Below, one piece after another: positions 8,723 to 16,881 of a stretch of DNA of 41,279 nt; the stretch's first letter is position 1, and the number at the start of each line of letters is the position of its first letter. The notes under the pieces were generated by a model, which saw nothing but the letters and a program-made list of their open reading frames with translations, made no database searches and was not told the DNA's origin. This DNA comes from CAYVKM01 sp964452045 (GTDB lineage Bacteria; Calditrichota; Calditrichia; RBG-13-44-9), in NCBI GenBank assembly GCA_964452045.1, contig CAYVKM010000024.1, forward strand, positions 1-41,279, in the 5' to 3' direction. A program made the translations under genes and the position numbers.

Positions 8723-8751
8723 AATGTAAAGAGAAAGACTAATTTTGTCAA
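8723..8751 (-). promoter_or_regulatory. promoter of the cold-shock gene
   Basis: On the minus strand TTGACA (8751-8746) and TACATT (8728-8723) are separated by exactly 17 bases. That predicts a start near 8716, where the first strand of the leader stem begins. The -35 box is a perfect consensus. Confidence 0.75.
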
Positions 8752-8929
8752 GAAATAATTCACATAAATGGAAATTGTTCCATTTTTAGATGTATTGAAT
8801 CAGGATGGTCAGGAATAATTCTGAATTTCTGATTTCTAGGCAAATAATATTATTCCGATTTAGCTGACTTTAAATCCCATTTATTGATAAAATTTCCTGT
8901 CGAGTACAAACTTTAATGTTCTTTAAATT

Positions 8930-10363
8930 CTATAAATTTCCCTTTATCGCCAGCAATTTTATCTGGGTCATCTCTTCAATGGCATATTTCAAACCCTCTC
9001 TTCCCATGCCGCTGTCCTTTGCGCCGCCATAGGGCATAGGATCGATCCGGAAGGTGGGATAGTCATTGACAATCACCCCGCCAACATCCAGGTGGGTATA
9101 GGCGTACTGGATCTTTTCGAAATCGTTGGTGAAGACGCCGGCCTGAAGTCCATAATGGGAATTATTAACCATATGAACTGCGTCTTTAAATTCCTTATAG
9201 GCTTCAACAATAATTACTGGTGCAAAGACTTCCTCACATACTGCCCGCATGTCCTGACGTGTATTAGTCAGGACTGTGGGTTGGAGCATATTCCCCTCGC
9301 GTTTTCCACCGGCAATCAATTTCGCTCCCTTTTTGACCGCTTCGTTTATCCACTCCTCTGCCCGTTTGGCAGCATCTGTATCAATCATCGGTCCAACCAT
9401 GGTCTTTTCATGCTCCGGATTTCCATAAAAAGCATTGGCGGACATTTCATCGATAAATTTTTGGATGAAGTCGTTGAAGATTGCCTGGTTTACATAAATC
9501 CTCTGAATGGAGATACAGGTTTGTCCGGCAAAACCAAAGGATCCAGTCACCAGTCGGGGAATGGCTTCCGCATAACTGATATCCGGTTCGATGATCACCC
9601 CGGCATTCCCCCCGAGTTCCAGTGTAATCTTCTTCTTTCCACAAATCGATTTCAGGTACCAGCCAACCTGGGCGCTGCCAGTAAAGGATAATTTTTTAAT
9701 TCGGCCATCTTTCACCAGAAGTTCGGCACTTTTCCCGGTTGCCGGTAAAATGTTCACCATGCCTGGTGGCATGCCTGCTTTCAGCAAAATTTCGCCCAAT
9801 TTGATGGCAGATATGGGTGTCTGGCTGGCAGGTTTCAGAATAATGGAATTCCCGCTGGCAATTGCCGGTGCCACTTTATGTGCCACCAGATTTAAAGGGA
9901 AGTTAAACGGGGTTATTCCTAATACCACACCTAAGGGAAACCGGCGCGCAATACCAAAATATCCTTTGGTTTGAGGGGTGACATCCAAAGGGAGAAATTC
10001 GCCATTTAACCGACGGGCTTCTTCTGCGGCCCAGATAAAGGTCAATTTCGCGCGTTCCACCTCATTTCGGGCAAAGCGAACCGGCTTACCATTTTCATGG
10101 ATAATGGTATAGATAAAGTCTTTTTCATTTTTCTCCAGTCCCCGTACCAGATTCGTCAATATTTCGTAACGTTCGTACCCGGACAAATTTTGCGCCACTT
10201 GAAATCCCTTTTGAGCACTCTCGATGGCCATATCTAAAAAATCGCCATCGGCCAGATAGACCTTCGCTACTGTATCATTGGAATAAGGATTTTTAACCTT
10301 GATGGACTTATAGGTCTTCACCCATTCATTGTGAATAAGCGGATAATAGGTTGGCGTTTTCAT
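8930..10363 (-). CDS. NAD(P)-dependent aldehyde dehydrogenase
   Basis: The 477-aa length is typical of the ALDH superfamily. Visible family motifs are TPFNFPLN (Asn154), the cofactor-binding KPASQTP and FTGSAQVG segments, the general base in LELGG (Glu249) and the nucleophile in FAGQTC (Cys283). The C-terminal PYGGAKDSGMGREG block is also typical. It oxidises an aldehyde to the acid through a thioester. The sequence looks closest to the lactaldehyde/glyceraldehyde/succinate-semialdehyde group, but I cannot choose the substrate. The start ATG 10363 is preceded on the minus strand by GAGGAA. It is divergent from the ABC exporter; an operator-like dyad (10481-10501) lies between. No partner gene gives a pathway. 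Confidence 0.93.
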   Translation of the reverse strand: MKTPTYYPLIHNEWVKTYKSIKVKNPYSNDTVAKVYLADGDFLDMAIESAQKGFQVAQNLSGYERYEILTNLVRGLEKNEKDFIYTIIHENGKPVRFARNEVERAKLTFIWAAEEARRLNGEFLPLDVTPQTKGYFGIARRFPLGVVLGITPFNFPLNLVAHKVAPAIASGNSIILKPASQTPISAIKLGEILLKAGMPPGMVNILPATGKSAELLVKDGRIKKLSFTGSAQVGWYLKSICGKKKITLELGGNAGVIIEPDISYAEAIPRLVTGSFGFAGQTCISIQRIYVNQAIFNDFIQKFIDEMSANAFYGNPEHEKTMVGPMIDTDAAKRAEEWINEAVKKGAKLIAGGKREGNMLQPTVLTNTRQDMRAVCEEVFAPVIIVEAYKEFKDAVHMVNNSHYGLQAGVFTNDFEKIQYAYTHLDVGGVIVNDYPTFRIDPMPYGGAKDSGMGREGLKYAIEEMTQIKLLAIKGNL

Positions 10364-10480
10364 CTGTCGTTCCTCTTTTTGGATAAATACAAATTTATCA
10401 CTTTCCTGATATTAAGCTATCTGAATTAAAAAATCAATAGAATCCCCAAATATCAAGTATTTTCTAAAATTTAGATATAA

Positions 10481-10501
10481 CGGTTAGTTAAAGTTTAACC
10501 G
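10481..10501. promoter_or_regulatory. operator-like dyad between divergent genes
   Basis: CGGTTA (10481-10486) and TAACCG (10496-10501) form a perfect 6-bp inverted repeat with a 9-base spacer. It lies in the intergenic region between the aldehyde dehydrogenase and the ABC transporter. A transcription-factor site is possible; the repeat could also be chance. Confidence 0.3.
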
Positions 10502-10540
10502 CAGTGATTAAAGTTCAAATCTGGGAATTTTTCAGCATCC

Positions 10541-10569
10541 TTGCCTTACGAAGAAATAAATTTTAAAAT
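10541..10569 (+). promoter_or_regulatory. candidate promoter of the ABC exporter operon
   Basis: TTGCCT (10541-10546) and TAAAAT (10564-10569) are 17 bases apart. The predicted start lies about 75 bases before the ATG at 10653. This is a pattern match only. Confidence 0.4.
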
Positions 10570-10652
10570 AATAAAAGTATTTGTACCTTAAGCAGGTTGC
10601 TTATACAAATTTCCGTTTATTAAAAATTACCCAATTGAAATGTGAGCTAATT

Positions 10653-11558
10653 ATGGCAGCATTGATTGTTGAAAAGGTTTCCAAGGCTTATGAAGATTTT
10701 AAAGCGGTTGATAGAATTTCCTTTGTAGCAGAAGCAGGTAAATTGTTTGGCTTGCTGGGGCCTAATGGAGCTGGGAAAACAACCACTATGCGAATGATTA
10801 TGAATATTATTATGCCGGATTCCGGTCGGATTGAAATCCTGGGTAAAGAATTTTCCCCCGGACTCCAGAATAAAATCGGATACTTGCCGGAAGAAAGAGG
10901 CCTTTATCCCAAAATGAAATTATTGGCCCATCTCCAGTTTCTAGGGGAAATGAAGGGTCTTTCCGGATCGGAGGCCAGAGAAAAAGCATCCAGTTGGCTC
11001 GAACGTTTCGAATTAAAATCCTGGGCGAATAAGAAGATTCAGGATCTGAGCAAGGGAATGCAGCAAAAGGTTCAGTTTATTGGCACCATCATGCACGATC
11101 CTGACCTGTTGATTGTGGATGAACCATTTTCCGGACTGGATCCAATCAATGTAAAATTTCTGAAAGATATTCTCTTGGAAATGAAATCCCGGGGGAAAAC
11201 CATTATTCTTTCTACTCACCTGATGGATCAGGCAGAAAAACTGTGCGATCATATTTGTCTGATCAACAAAGGTAAAGTTGTTTTGGAGGGTTCACTGGAA
11301 ACTGTGAAAGAGAAGTACAGCCATAATGCCATAATACTGGAATATACCGGAAATGCCGGTTTTATCTCCAAACTACCCTCGGTTCAAAAAACAGATGAAT
11401 ATGGGAATTATATGGAAATTCGTCTAAAGGATCAGGCCAATTCTCAGGAATTATTCAAAGTTGTGGCAGCCTCGGAATTAAGGGTGAAAAAATTTGAAAC
11501 AGCGGAAACTTCCCTGAATGATATTTTTATTGAGATCGTGGGAGGGCAGAAACCATGA
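10653..11558 (+). CDS. ABC transporter ATP-binding protein, NatA type
   Basis: The 301-aa product has Walker A GPNGAGKTT (residues 36-44), ABC signature LSKGMQQK, Walker B LLIVDEPFSGLDP and the H-loop STHLM. A C-terminal regulatory extension of about 80 residues is typical of NatA/CcmA-like exporters (DUF4162-like tail). A longer reading from TTG 10581 is possible, but ATG 10653 starts where family members start. The stop overlaps the permease start by four bases (ATGA), so the two are translationally coupled. Family knowledge: NatAB and relatives export sodium, drugs or lipids. The substrate here is unknown. Confidence 0.93.
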   Translation: MAALIVEKVSKAYEDFKAVDRISFVAEAGKLFGLLGPNGAGKTTTMRMIMNIIMPDSGRIEILGKEFSPGLQNKIGYLPEERGLYPKMKLLAHLQFLGEMKGLSGSEAREKASSWLERFELKSWANKKIQDLSKGMQQKVQFIGTIMHDPDLLIVDEPFSGLDPINVKFLKDILLEMKSRGKTIILSTHLMDQAEKLCDHICLINKGKVVLEGSLETVKEKYSHNAIILEYTGNAGFISKLPSVQKTDEYGNYMEIRLKDQANSQELFKVVAASELRVKKFETAETSLNDIFIEIVGGQKP

Positions 11559-12811
11559 AAAAGATGGTGACCATTTTAAAACGTGAGTTTCTCACCAAAG
11601 TAATTACCCGGGGTTTTCTGATTGGCACTTTACTCGGTCCAATTGTGATGATTGGAATGATGCTGGGACCTGCTTATTTTATGACCCTCTCGCATGAATC
11701 CCCCATGACTATTTCGGTGGTTGATAATACCGGCAGCCTATATCCCAAGTTAAGCGAAGCATTAAATGATACGCTTAGTAATGGTCAGCCCCGTTTTATT
11801 TTCACAGAAATCAATCCCCAGGATTACGCCGAAAACCAGAGCTATTACCGGAATAAGGTTGATGATGGTACGCTGAATGCCATTCTGATAATTCCTTCGG
11901 ATATAATGACCGGCGAACCGGTTACCTATGTCTCACGGGTCATCAGTGATTTTGATGTCATCCAGACCATTGGAAGTAGTCTTACCCAGATTGTTAATAA
12001 TAAACGGCTGGCAACCGCGGGTTTGGATCCAAAGAAAATAAAGGAATTAACCCGAAAGGTAGATGTAAAAACGGTAAAAGTCGTGCAGGGAGAGGAAAAA
12101 GCGCGGGGTTTCGATCAGGAATACATCTCCTCAATGATCTTTTTAATTATTTTGTATATGACCATCATTCTTTACGGTACCTCTATGATGAGGGGAGTGA
12201 TAGAGGAGAAATCCTCCCGTATTGTGGAGATCATGCTATCTTCCACCAATTCTTTTCGCTTATTATTGGGAAAATTATTTGGCGTGGGTGCGGTTGGCCT
12301 GGTTCAGTATTTGATCTGGGCAGCCATGGTTAGTGCGGTCTTCTTTCTCACCACACGCTCCATGCCCGCCATTGCCGAATACATCAATATTTCACCTCTG
12401 GTGTTATTTTATTTTGTGGTATTCTTTGTGGTCGGGTTTTTTACTTTTTCTACACTTTACACAGCAGTGGGCTCCATGTGCTCGGACATGCAGGATGCCC
12501 AGTCGTTATCGATGCCGGTAACCCTGATGATGGTCCTGCCATTTTTTATCAGCTTTATGGTCATCCGCGATCCGACCACCGACATTGCCAGGATCCTTTC
12601 TTTGCTGCCTTTCTTTGCCCCGTTGATTATGTTTCTCCGGATAAGTCTGGTGATGCCGCCATTGTGGGAAATATTAACCTCATTATTGATCAATTTTGTC
12701 ACGATTCTCTTTATCACCTGGATCGCCGCCAGGATCTACCGGGTTGGTATTTTGATGTATGGAAAACGCCCAACAGTGCCGGAAATGATTCGTTGGATTC
12801 GGTATCAATGA
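11555..12811 (+). CDS. ABC-2 type transporter permease, NatB type
   Basis: The 418-aa membrane protein has the ABC-2/NatB layout. The first transmembrane helix is near residues 20-42, then comes a large extracytoplasmic domain (about 45-185), then five to six helices from residue 190 to the end. The family sequence RGVIEEKSSRIVEIMLSS, located just after the second helix, is typical of NatB. It pairs with the overlapping ATPase gene to form an exporter. A hairpin with T-tract (12890-12925) follows the operon. Substrate unknown. Confidence 0.9.
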   Translation: MKKMVTILKREFLTKVITRGFLIGTLLGPIVMIGMMLGPAYFMTLSHESPMTISVVDNTGSLYPKLSEALNDTLSNGQPRFIFTEINPQDYAENQSYYRNKVDDGTLNAILIIPSDIMTGEPVTYVSRVISDFDVIQTIGSSLTQIVNNKRLATAGLDPKKIKELTRKVDVKTVKVVQGEEKARGFDQEYISSMIFLIILYMTIILYGTSMMRGVIEEKSSRIVEIMLSSTNSFRLLLGKLFGVGAVGLVQYLIWAAMVSAVFFLTTRSMPAIAEYINISPLVLFYFVVFFVVGFFTFSTLYTAVGSMCSDMQDAQSLSMPVTLMMVLPFFISFMVIRDPTTDIARILSLLPFFAPLIMFLRISLVMPPLWEILTSLLINFVTILFITWIAARIYRVGILMYGKRPTVPEMIRWIRYQ

Positions 12812-12889
12812 TATCCACTACGGATTAAATTAGCATCGGAAGTTTCGCTATTAAATAACCGTGAAGTTTTCCGATCTTGTTTTTTGTCT

Positions 12890-12925
12890 ACAAAGTCAAT
12901 GAATTAACTCGACTTTGTTTTTATC
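12890..12925 (+). terminator. probable terminator of the ABC exporter operon
   Basis: ACAAAGTC (12890-12897) pairs with GACTTTGT (12911-12918) around a 13-base loop, followed by T-rich sequence. The stem is AT-rich, so strength is moderate. Confidence 0.5.
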
Positions 12926-13133
12926 TTCGCAATTTTGGGAATATTCAATGTCTCGCTTATTATAATTAACAATCTGTTTTTACCTTCCCTTTCAGGAACG
13001 CCCATGATTATTGGCTATTTTGGAATCCCATTCTGTGGTACATTCCTTGCATTTCCCCGTTAATAAATAATTTGTGATAATAATATTTTTTTGTATTGAA
13101 TATTTTTTTGCAAAACGATAACTTTGAGATCGT

Positions 13134-13178
13134 GACAGAATAAAAACTGTTGTGTTTGTTTTTGATTCTGTCCAGAAT
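13134..13178. promoter_or_regulatory. inverted ATTCTG repeats upstream of nifJ
   Basis: ATTCTG-TC-CAGAAT (13165-13178) is a perfect 6-bp dyad with a 2-base spacer. A third copy, GACAGAAT (13134-13141), is the inverse of ATTCTGTC (13165-13172). The dyad ends about 33 bases before the nifJ ATG. It looks like a repressor site or an mRNA leader hairpin. No regulator is assigned. Confidence 0.4.
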
Positions 13179-13211
13179 GTGTGTTGAAACTTTAATTTAG
13201 AGGAGATAAAA

Positions 13212-16200
13212 ATGCAGCGTAAGATGGTGACAATTGACGGAAATGAAGCGGCTGCGTATGTTGCTCACAAAATCAATGAAGTGATTGCAATCTATCCGAT
13301 TACACCTTCCTCTCCCATGGGTGAATGGGCTGATGCCTGGTCGGCAGTGGGAGATAAAAATATCTGGGGAACCGTTCCCAGTGTGGTTGAAATGCAGAGC
13401 GAAGGCGGGGCATCAGGAGCAGTCCATGGAGCTCTCCAGAGTGGAGCTTTAACTACTACTTTCACCGCCTCCCAGGGACTTTTACTGATGATTCCCAATA
13501 TGTTTAAAATTGCCGGGGAACTCACCTCCACCGTTTTTCATGTTTCGGCAAGAACGGTTGCGACACATGCCTTGTCCATTTTTGGGGACCATAGCGATGT
13601 GATGGCCACGAGATCTACAGGTTTCGGCTTGATAGCATCCGGTTCAATCCAGGAAATTATGGATTTGGCTCTCATCAGTCAGGCCGCCTCACTAAAGGCC
13701 CGGGTTCCTTTCGTCCATTTCTTTGATGGATTTCGGTCTTCCCATGAAGTCCAAAAAATTGAAGAATTAGATGTCAGTGACCTGAAAGCCATGATCGATG
13801 ATGATCTGGTGATTGCTCACCGGCAAAGGGCACTATCGCCGGATCATCCGTTTATTCGCGGAACTGCCCAGAATCCGGATGTTTTTTTCCAGGCAAGGGA
13901 AACAGTGAATCCGTTCTATGACGCCTGCCCGGGAATTGTCCAGGAGCAAATGGACAAATTTGCGAAAGTTGTGGGACGACATTATCATCTGTTCGATTAT
14001 GAAGGACATCCTCAGGCGGAACGAGTTGTTCTGTTAATGGGCTCAGGTGCAGAAGCCGCGCATGAGGCGGCAGAGTTCCTGGCAAATAAAGGCGAGAAAG
14101 TCGGAATTTTAAAAGTACGTTTGTACCGACCATTTTCAGTAAAAGCGTTTGTTGAATCACTTCCCACCACGGTAAAAGTGATTGCTACCCTGGACCGAAC
14201 AAAGGAGCCAGGGGCAACCGGCGAACCCCTCTACGAAGATATTGTGACCGCTCTGAATGAAGCAAATGCTGCCGGAGAATTGCCATTTAAAGCAATGCCC
14301 CGGGTTATTGGTGGAAGGTATGGTCTCTCCTCCAAGGAATTTACCCCGGCTATGGTTAAAGCGGTATTCGATGAGATGAGCAAACCAAAACCGAAAAATC
14401 ATTTTACGGTTGGTATTCATGACGATGTAACGAATAACAGTCTTGACTACGACCAGAATTTTTCAACGGAAGGTCATGATGTAGTTCGGGGAATGTTTTA
14501 CGGTTTGGGCGCAGATGGTACAGTTGGCGCGAACAAGAATTCCATCAAAATTATTGGAGAAGGTACCGATTTCTATGCCCAGGGATATTTTGTCTATGAT
14601 TCGAAGAAAGCCGGAGCAGTTACCACCTCTCACCTCAGATTTGGCAAGAAACCGATTCACTCTACCTATTTGATAAACGAAGCAAACTTTGTGGCTTGTC
14701 ACCAATTTGTTTTCCTGGAAAAATATGACATGCTTCGGAATGCCGTTCCCGGGGCGACATTCCTCCTTAATGCACCCTATGGTTCGGATGAGGTTTGGGA
14801 TAATATTCCCCGCAAAGTGCAGCAGGATATAATTGATAAAAAACTTAAATTCTATGTAATAAATGCCTACGATGTTGCCCGGGAAACCGGAATGGGTACC
14901 CGGATTAATACCATTATGCAAACCTGTTTCTTTGCTATTTCCGGAGTCTTGCCAAAGGAAGAAGCCATTGCCGCCATCAAGGAGGCCATTAAGAAAACTT
15001 ATGGTCAGAAAGGTGATGAAATCGTCCGGAAAAATTATGAGGCGGTGGATCAGACGCTAGCAAATTTGCACGAAGTGAAAGTACCTGCTAAAGCAACCAG
15101 CAAGATTGAAATTCCACCGGTAGTACCAAAATCCGCTCCCGAGTTTGTCAAAAATGTTACTGCCCAGATAATTGCCGGCTATGGTGATGACTTACCGGTA
15201 AGTGCCTTTCCGGTTGATGGGACTTTTCCTTCCGGGACAACGCAGTGGGAAAAGCGAAATATTGCTCTGGAAATTCCGGTATGGGATGAAATTACTTGTA
15301 TCCAGTGTAATAAATGTATCATGGTATGTCCCCACTCAGTGATTCGGGCGAAAGTCTATGATAAAAAATATCTGGAGAATGCCCCCAAGACCTTTAAATC
15401 AACCAAGGTACGGGGCAAAGAATGGCCGGAAGATAGCGATTATACCCTTCAGGTCGCACCGGAAGATTGTACCGGTTGTGAACTCTGCGTGGAAGTCTGT
15501 CCGGCAAAGAACAAGCAGGAGGTTGGGTTGAAAGCAGTGAACATGCAACCTCAAATGCCGCTCCGGGAAACCGAACGGGAAAACTGGGAATTCTTCCTGA
15601 ATCTGCCGGAAGTAGATAGAACCCAGTTGAGTGTAGATACCGTCAAAGGTTCTCAATATTTACAGCCGCTGTTTGAATTCTCCGGTGCCTGCGCTGGGTG
15701 TGGCGAAACACCATATGTAAAACTGGTTTCTCAATTATTTGGCGACCGAATGATTGTTGCTAATGCGACCGGATGTTCGTCCATCTACGGTGGAAATTTA
15801 CCCACCACTCCCTGGACCCTCAATAAAGATGGTCGGGGCCCAGCCTGGTCCAATTCCCTGTTTGAAGATAATGCCGAGTTTGGTCTTGGATTCAGATTAA
15901 CTATCGATAAACAAACTGAGCATGCAAAAGAACTACTCCAGTCCATGAATTCTGGCTTAGATAAAAAGTTGGTTAAGGAAATTATTGAGGCAGATCAATC
16001 CGATGAGGCCGGAATCTATGAACAAAGAGTTCGGGTTCAGCTGCTTAAAGATAAACTGGCCAAGATGAAGACCAAGGAAGCGAAATTACTTTTGAGTCTG
16101 GCTGATTACTTGGTCAAGAAGAGTGTCTGGATTATTGGCGGTGACGGTTGGGCATACGATATTGGCTATGGAGGTCTGGATCATGTTATCGCTTCCGGTC

Positions 16201-16790
16201 GCAACGTGAATATCCTGGTACTGGATACAGAAGTTTACTCAAATACTGGTGGCCAGATGTCCAAAGCGACACCATTGGGTGGTGTGGCAAAATTTGCTGC
16301 TGCCGGAAAACCATTACCGAAGAAGGATCTGGCGATGCAGGCGATGAGCTATGGTAATGTATATGTGGCGCGAGTGGCTATGGGTGCCAGTGATACCCAG
16401 CTGGTTAAAGCCTTAATGGAAGCGGAAAAATATAATGGACCTTCTCTTATCATTGCTTACTCCCATTGTATCGCACACGGTATCAACATGAAATATGGGC
16501 TAAATCAGCAGAAATTGGCAGTCGATTCCGGTTACTGGCCGCTGTTCAGATTTAATCCGGATATGGCAAAAGCAGGCGAAAATCCATTCCGGCTGGATTC
16601 CAAAGCGCCCAAAATTCCTTTGGAGCAATACGCATATAATGAAACTCGTTATAAAATGCTGACCAAGAGTATGCCGGAACGGGCGAAAATGTTACTTAAA
16701 ATGGCGCAGGAAGAAGTGAACAATCGCTGGCAGCTTTATGAACGCATGCAAATGATGTTTCAGAAAAGTCCGATAGAAGAGTCGAAATAA
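13212..16790 (+). CDS. nifJ: pyruvate:ferredoxin (flavodoxin) oxidoreductase, single-chain
   Basis: The 1192-aa length matches the homodimeric NifJ/PFOR family. Domains appear in order: pyrimidine-binding N-terminal domain (GNEAAAYVAHKINEVIAIYPITPSSP), domain II/III (about 260-640), a two-cluster ferredoxin domain with CIQCNKCIMVCP (near 696) and CTGCELCVEVCP (near 752), and the TPP-binding domain with GACAGCGETPYVKL, GDGWAYDIGYGG (near 976) and NTGGQMSKATP (near 1010). The enzyme converts pyruvate and CoA to acetyl-CoA, CO2 and reduced ferredoxin, and is oxygen-sensitive in most hosts. GAGGAG (13200-13205) precedes the ATG. The next gene, a DHOD-like flavoprotein, is 91 bases downstream beyond a hairpin, so they probably share a transcript. 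Confidence in function is high; direction of flux in vivo is not known. Confidence 0.97.
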   Translation: MQRKMVTIDGNEAAAYVAHKINEVIAIYPITPSSPMGEWADAWSAVGDKNIWGTVPSVVEMQSEGGASGAVHGALQSGALTTTFTASQGLLLMIPNMFKIAGELTSTVFHVSARTVATHALSIFGDHSDVMATRSTGFGLIASGSIQEIMDLALISQAASLKARVPFVHFFDGFRSSHEVQKIEELDVSDLKAMIDDDLVIAHRQRALSPDHPFIRGTAQNPDVFFQARETVNPFYDACPGIVQEQMDKFAKVVGRHYHLFDYEGHPQAERVVLLMGSGAEAAHEAAEFLANKGEKVGILKVRLYRPFSVKAFVESLPTTVKVIATLDRTKEPGATGEPLYEDIVTALNEANAAGELPFKAMPRVIGGRYGLSSKEFTPAMVKAVFDEMSKPKPKNHFTVGIHDDVTNNSLDYDQNFSTEGHDVVRGMFYGLGADGTVGANKNSIKIIGEGTDFYAQGYFVYDSKKAGAVTTSHLRFGKKPIHSTYLINEANFVACHQFVFLEKYDMLRNAVPGATFLLNAPYGSDEVWDNIPRKVQQDIIDKKLKFYVINAYDVARETGMGTRINTIMQTCFFAISGVLPKEEAIAAIKEAIKKTYGQKGDEIVRKNYEAVDQTLANLHEVKVPAKATSKIEIPPVVPKSAPEFVKNVTAQIIAGYGDDLPVSAFPVDGTFPSGTTQWEKRNIALEIPVWDEITCIQCNKCIMVCPHSVIRAKVYDKKYLENAPKTFKSTKVRGKEWPEDSDYTLQVAPEDCTGCELCVEVCPAKNKQEVGLKAVNMQPQMPLRETERENWEFFLNLPEVDRTQLSVDTVKGSQYLQPLFEFSGACAGCGETPYVKLVSQLFGDRMIVANATGCSSIYGGNLPTTPWTLNKDGRGPAWSNSLFEDNAEFGLGFRLTIDKQTEHAKELLQSMNSGLDKKLVKEIIEADQSDEAGIYEQRVRVQLLKDKLAKMKTKEAKLLLSLADYLVKKSVWIIGGDGWAYDIGYGGLDHVIASGRNVNILVLDTEVYSNTGGQMSKATPLGGVAKFAAAGKPLPKKDLAMQAMSYGNVYVARVAMGASDTQLVKALMEAEKYNGPSLIIAYSHCIAHGINMKYGLNQQKLAVDSGYWPLFRFNPDMAKAGENPFRLDSKAPKIPLEQYAYNETRYKMLTKSMPERAKMLLKMAQEEVNNRWQLYERMQMMFQKSPIEESK

Positions 16791-16802
16791 TTGTGAAATA
16801 GG

Positions 16803-16823
16803 GAGAGGGCATCATGCTCTCTC
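16803..16823 (+). promoter_or_regulatory. intercistronic hairpin between nifJ and the DHOD-like gene
   Basis: GAGAGGGCA (16803-16811) pairs with TGCTCTCTC (16815-16823) around a 3-base loop, including one G-T pair. The following sequence is only partly T-rich, so this looks more like an attenuator or mRNA-processing/stability element than a full terminator. It could set unequal expression of the two genes. Confidence 0.5.
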
Positions 16824-16881
16824 TGGGTTTCATTTTAGAGTGGTGTGGTAAGACAATATAAAAATTAAGGAGATAGAAATT

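Larger units (their letters stand above)
12812..13211. other. 400-base intergenic region before nifJ
   Basis: The stretch holds a terminator-like hairpin (12890-12925), a second weaker repeat ATCGGAA (12835-12841)/TTCCGAT (12869-12875) followed by T-rich sequence, a possible 19-codon ORF (13004-13063), very AT-rich DNA around 13063-13110, and a cluster of inverted ATTCTG repeats (13134-13178). No clear sigma-70 promoter was identified. The size and repeats suggest regulated expression of nifJ. Confidence 0.5.

Noticed and set aside
9092..9691. 199-codon plus-strand ORF antisense to the aldehyde dehydrogenase
   Set aside because: It lies wholly within the aldehyde dehydrogenase gene, whose motifs are intact, and resembles no known protein.
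13072..13100. TTGTGA half-site resembling a Rex (redox) operator upstream of nifJ
   Set aside because: The matching inverted half-site (TCACAA) is missing, so it does not support a Rex site.
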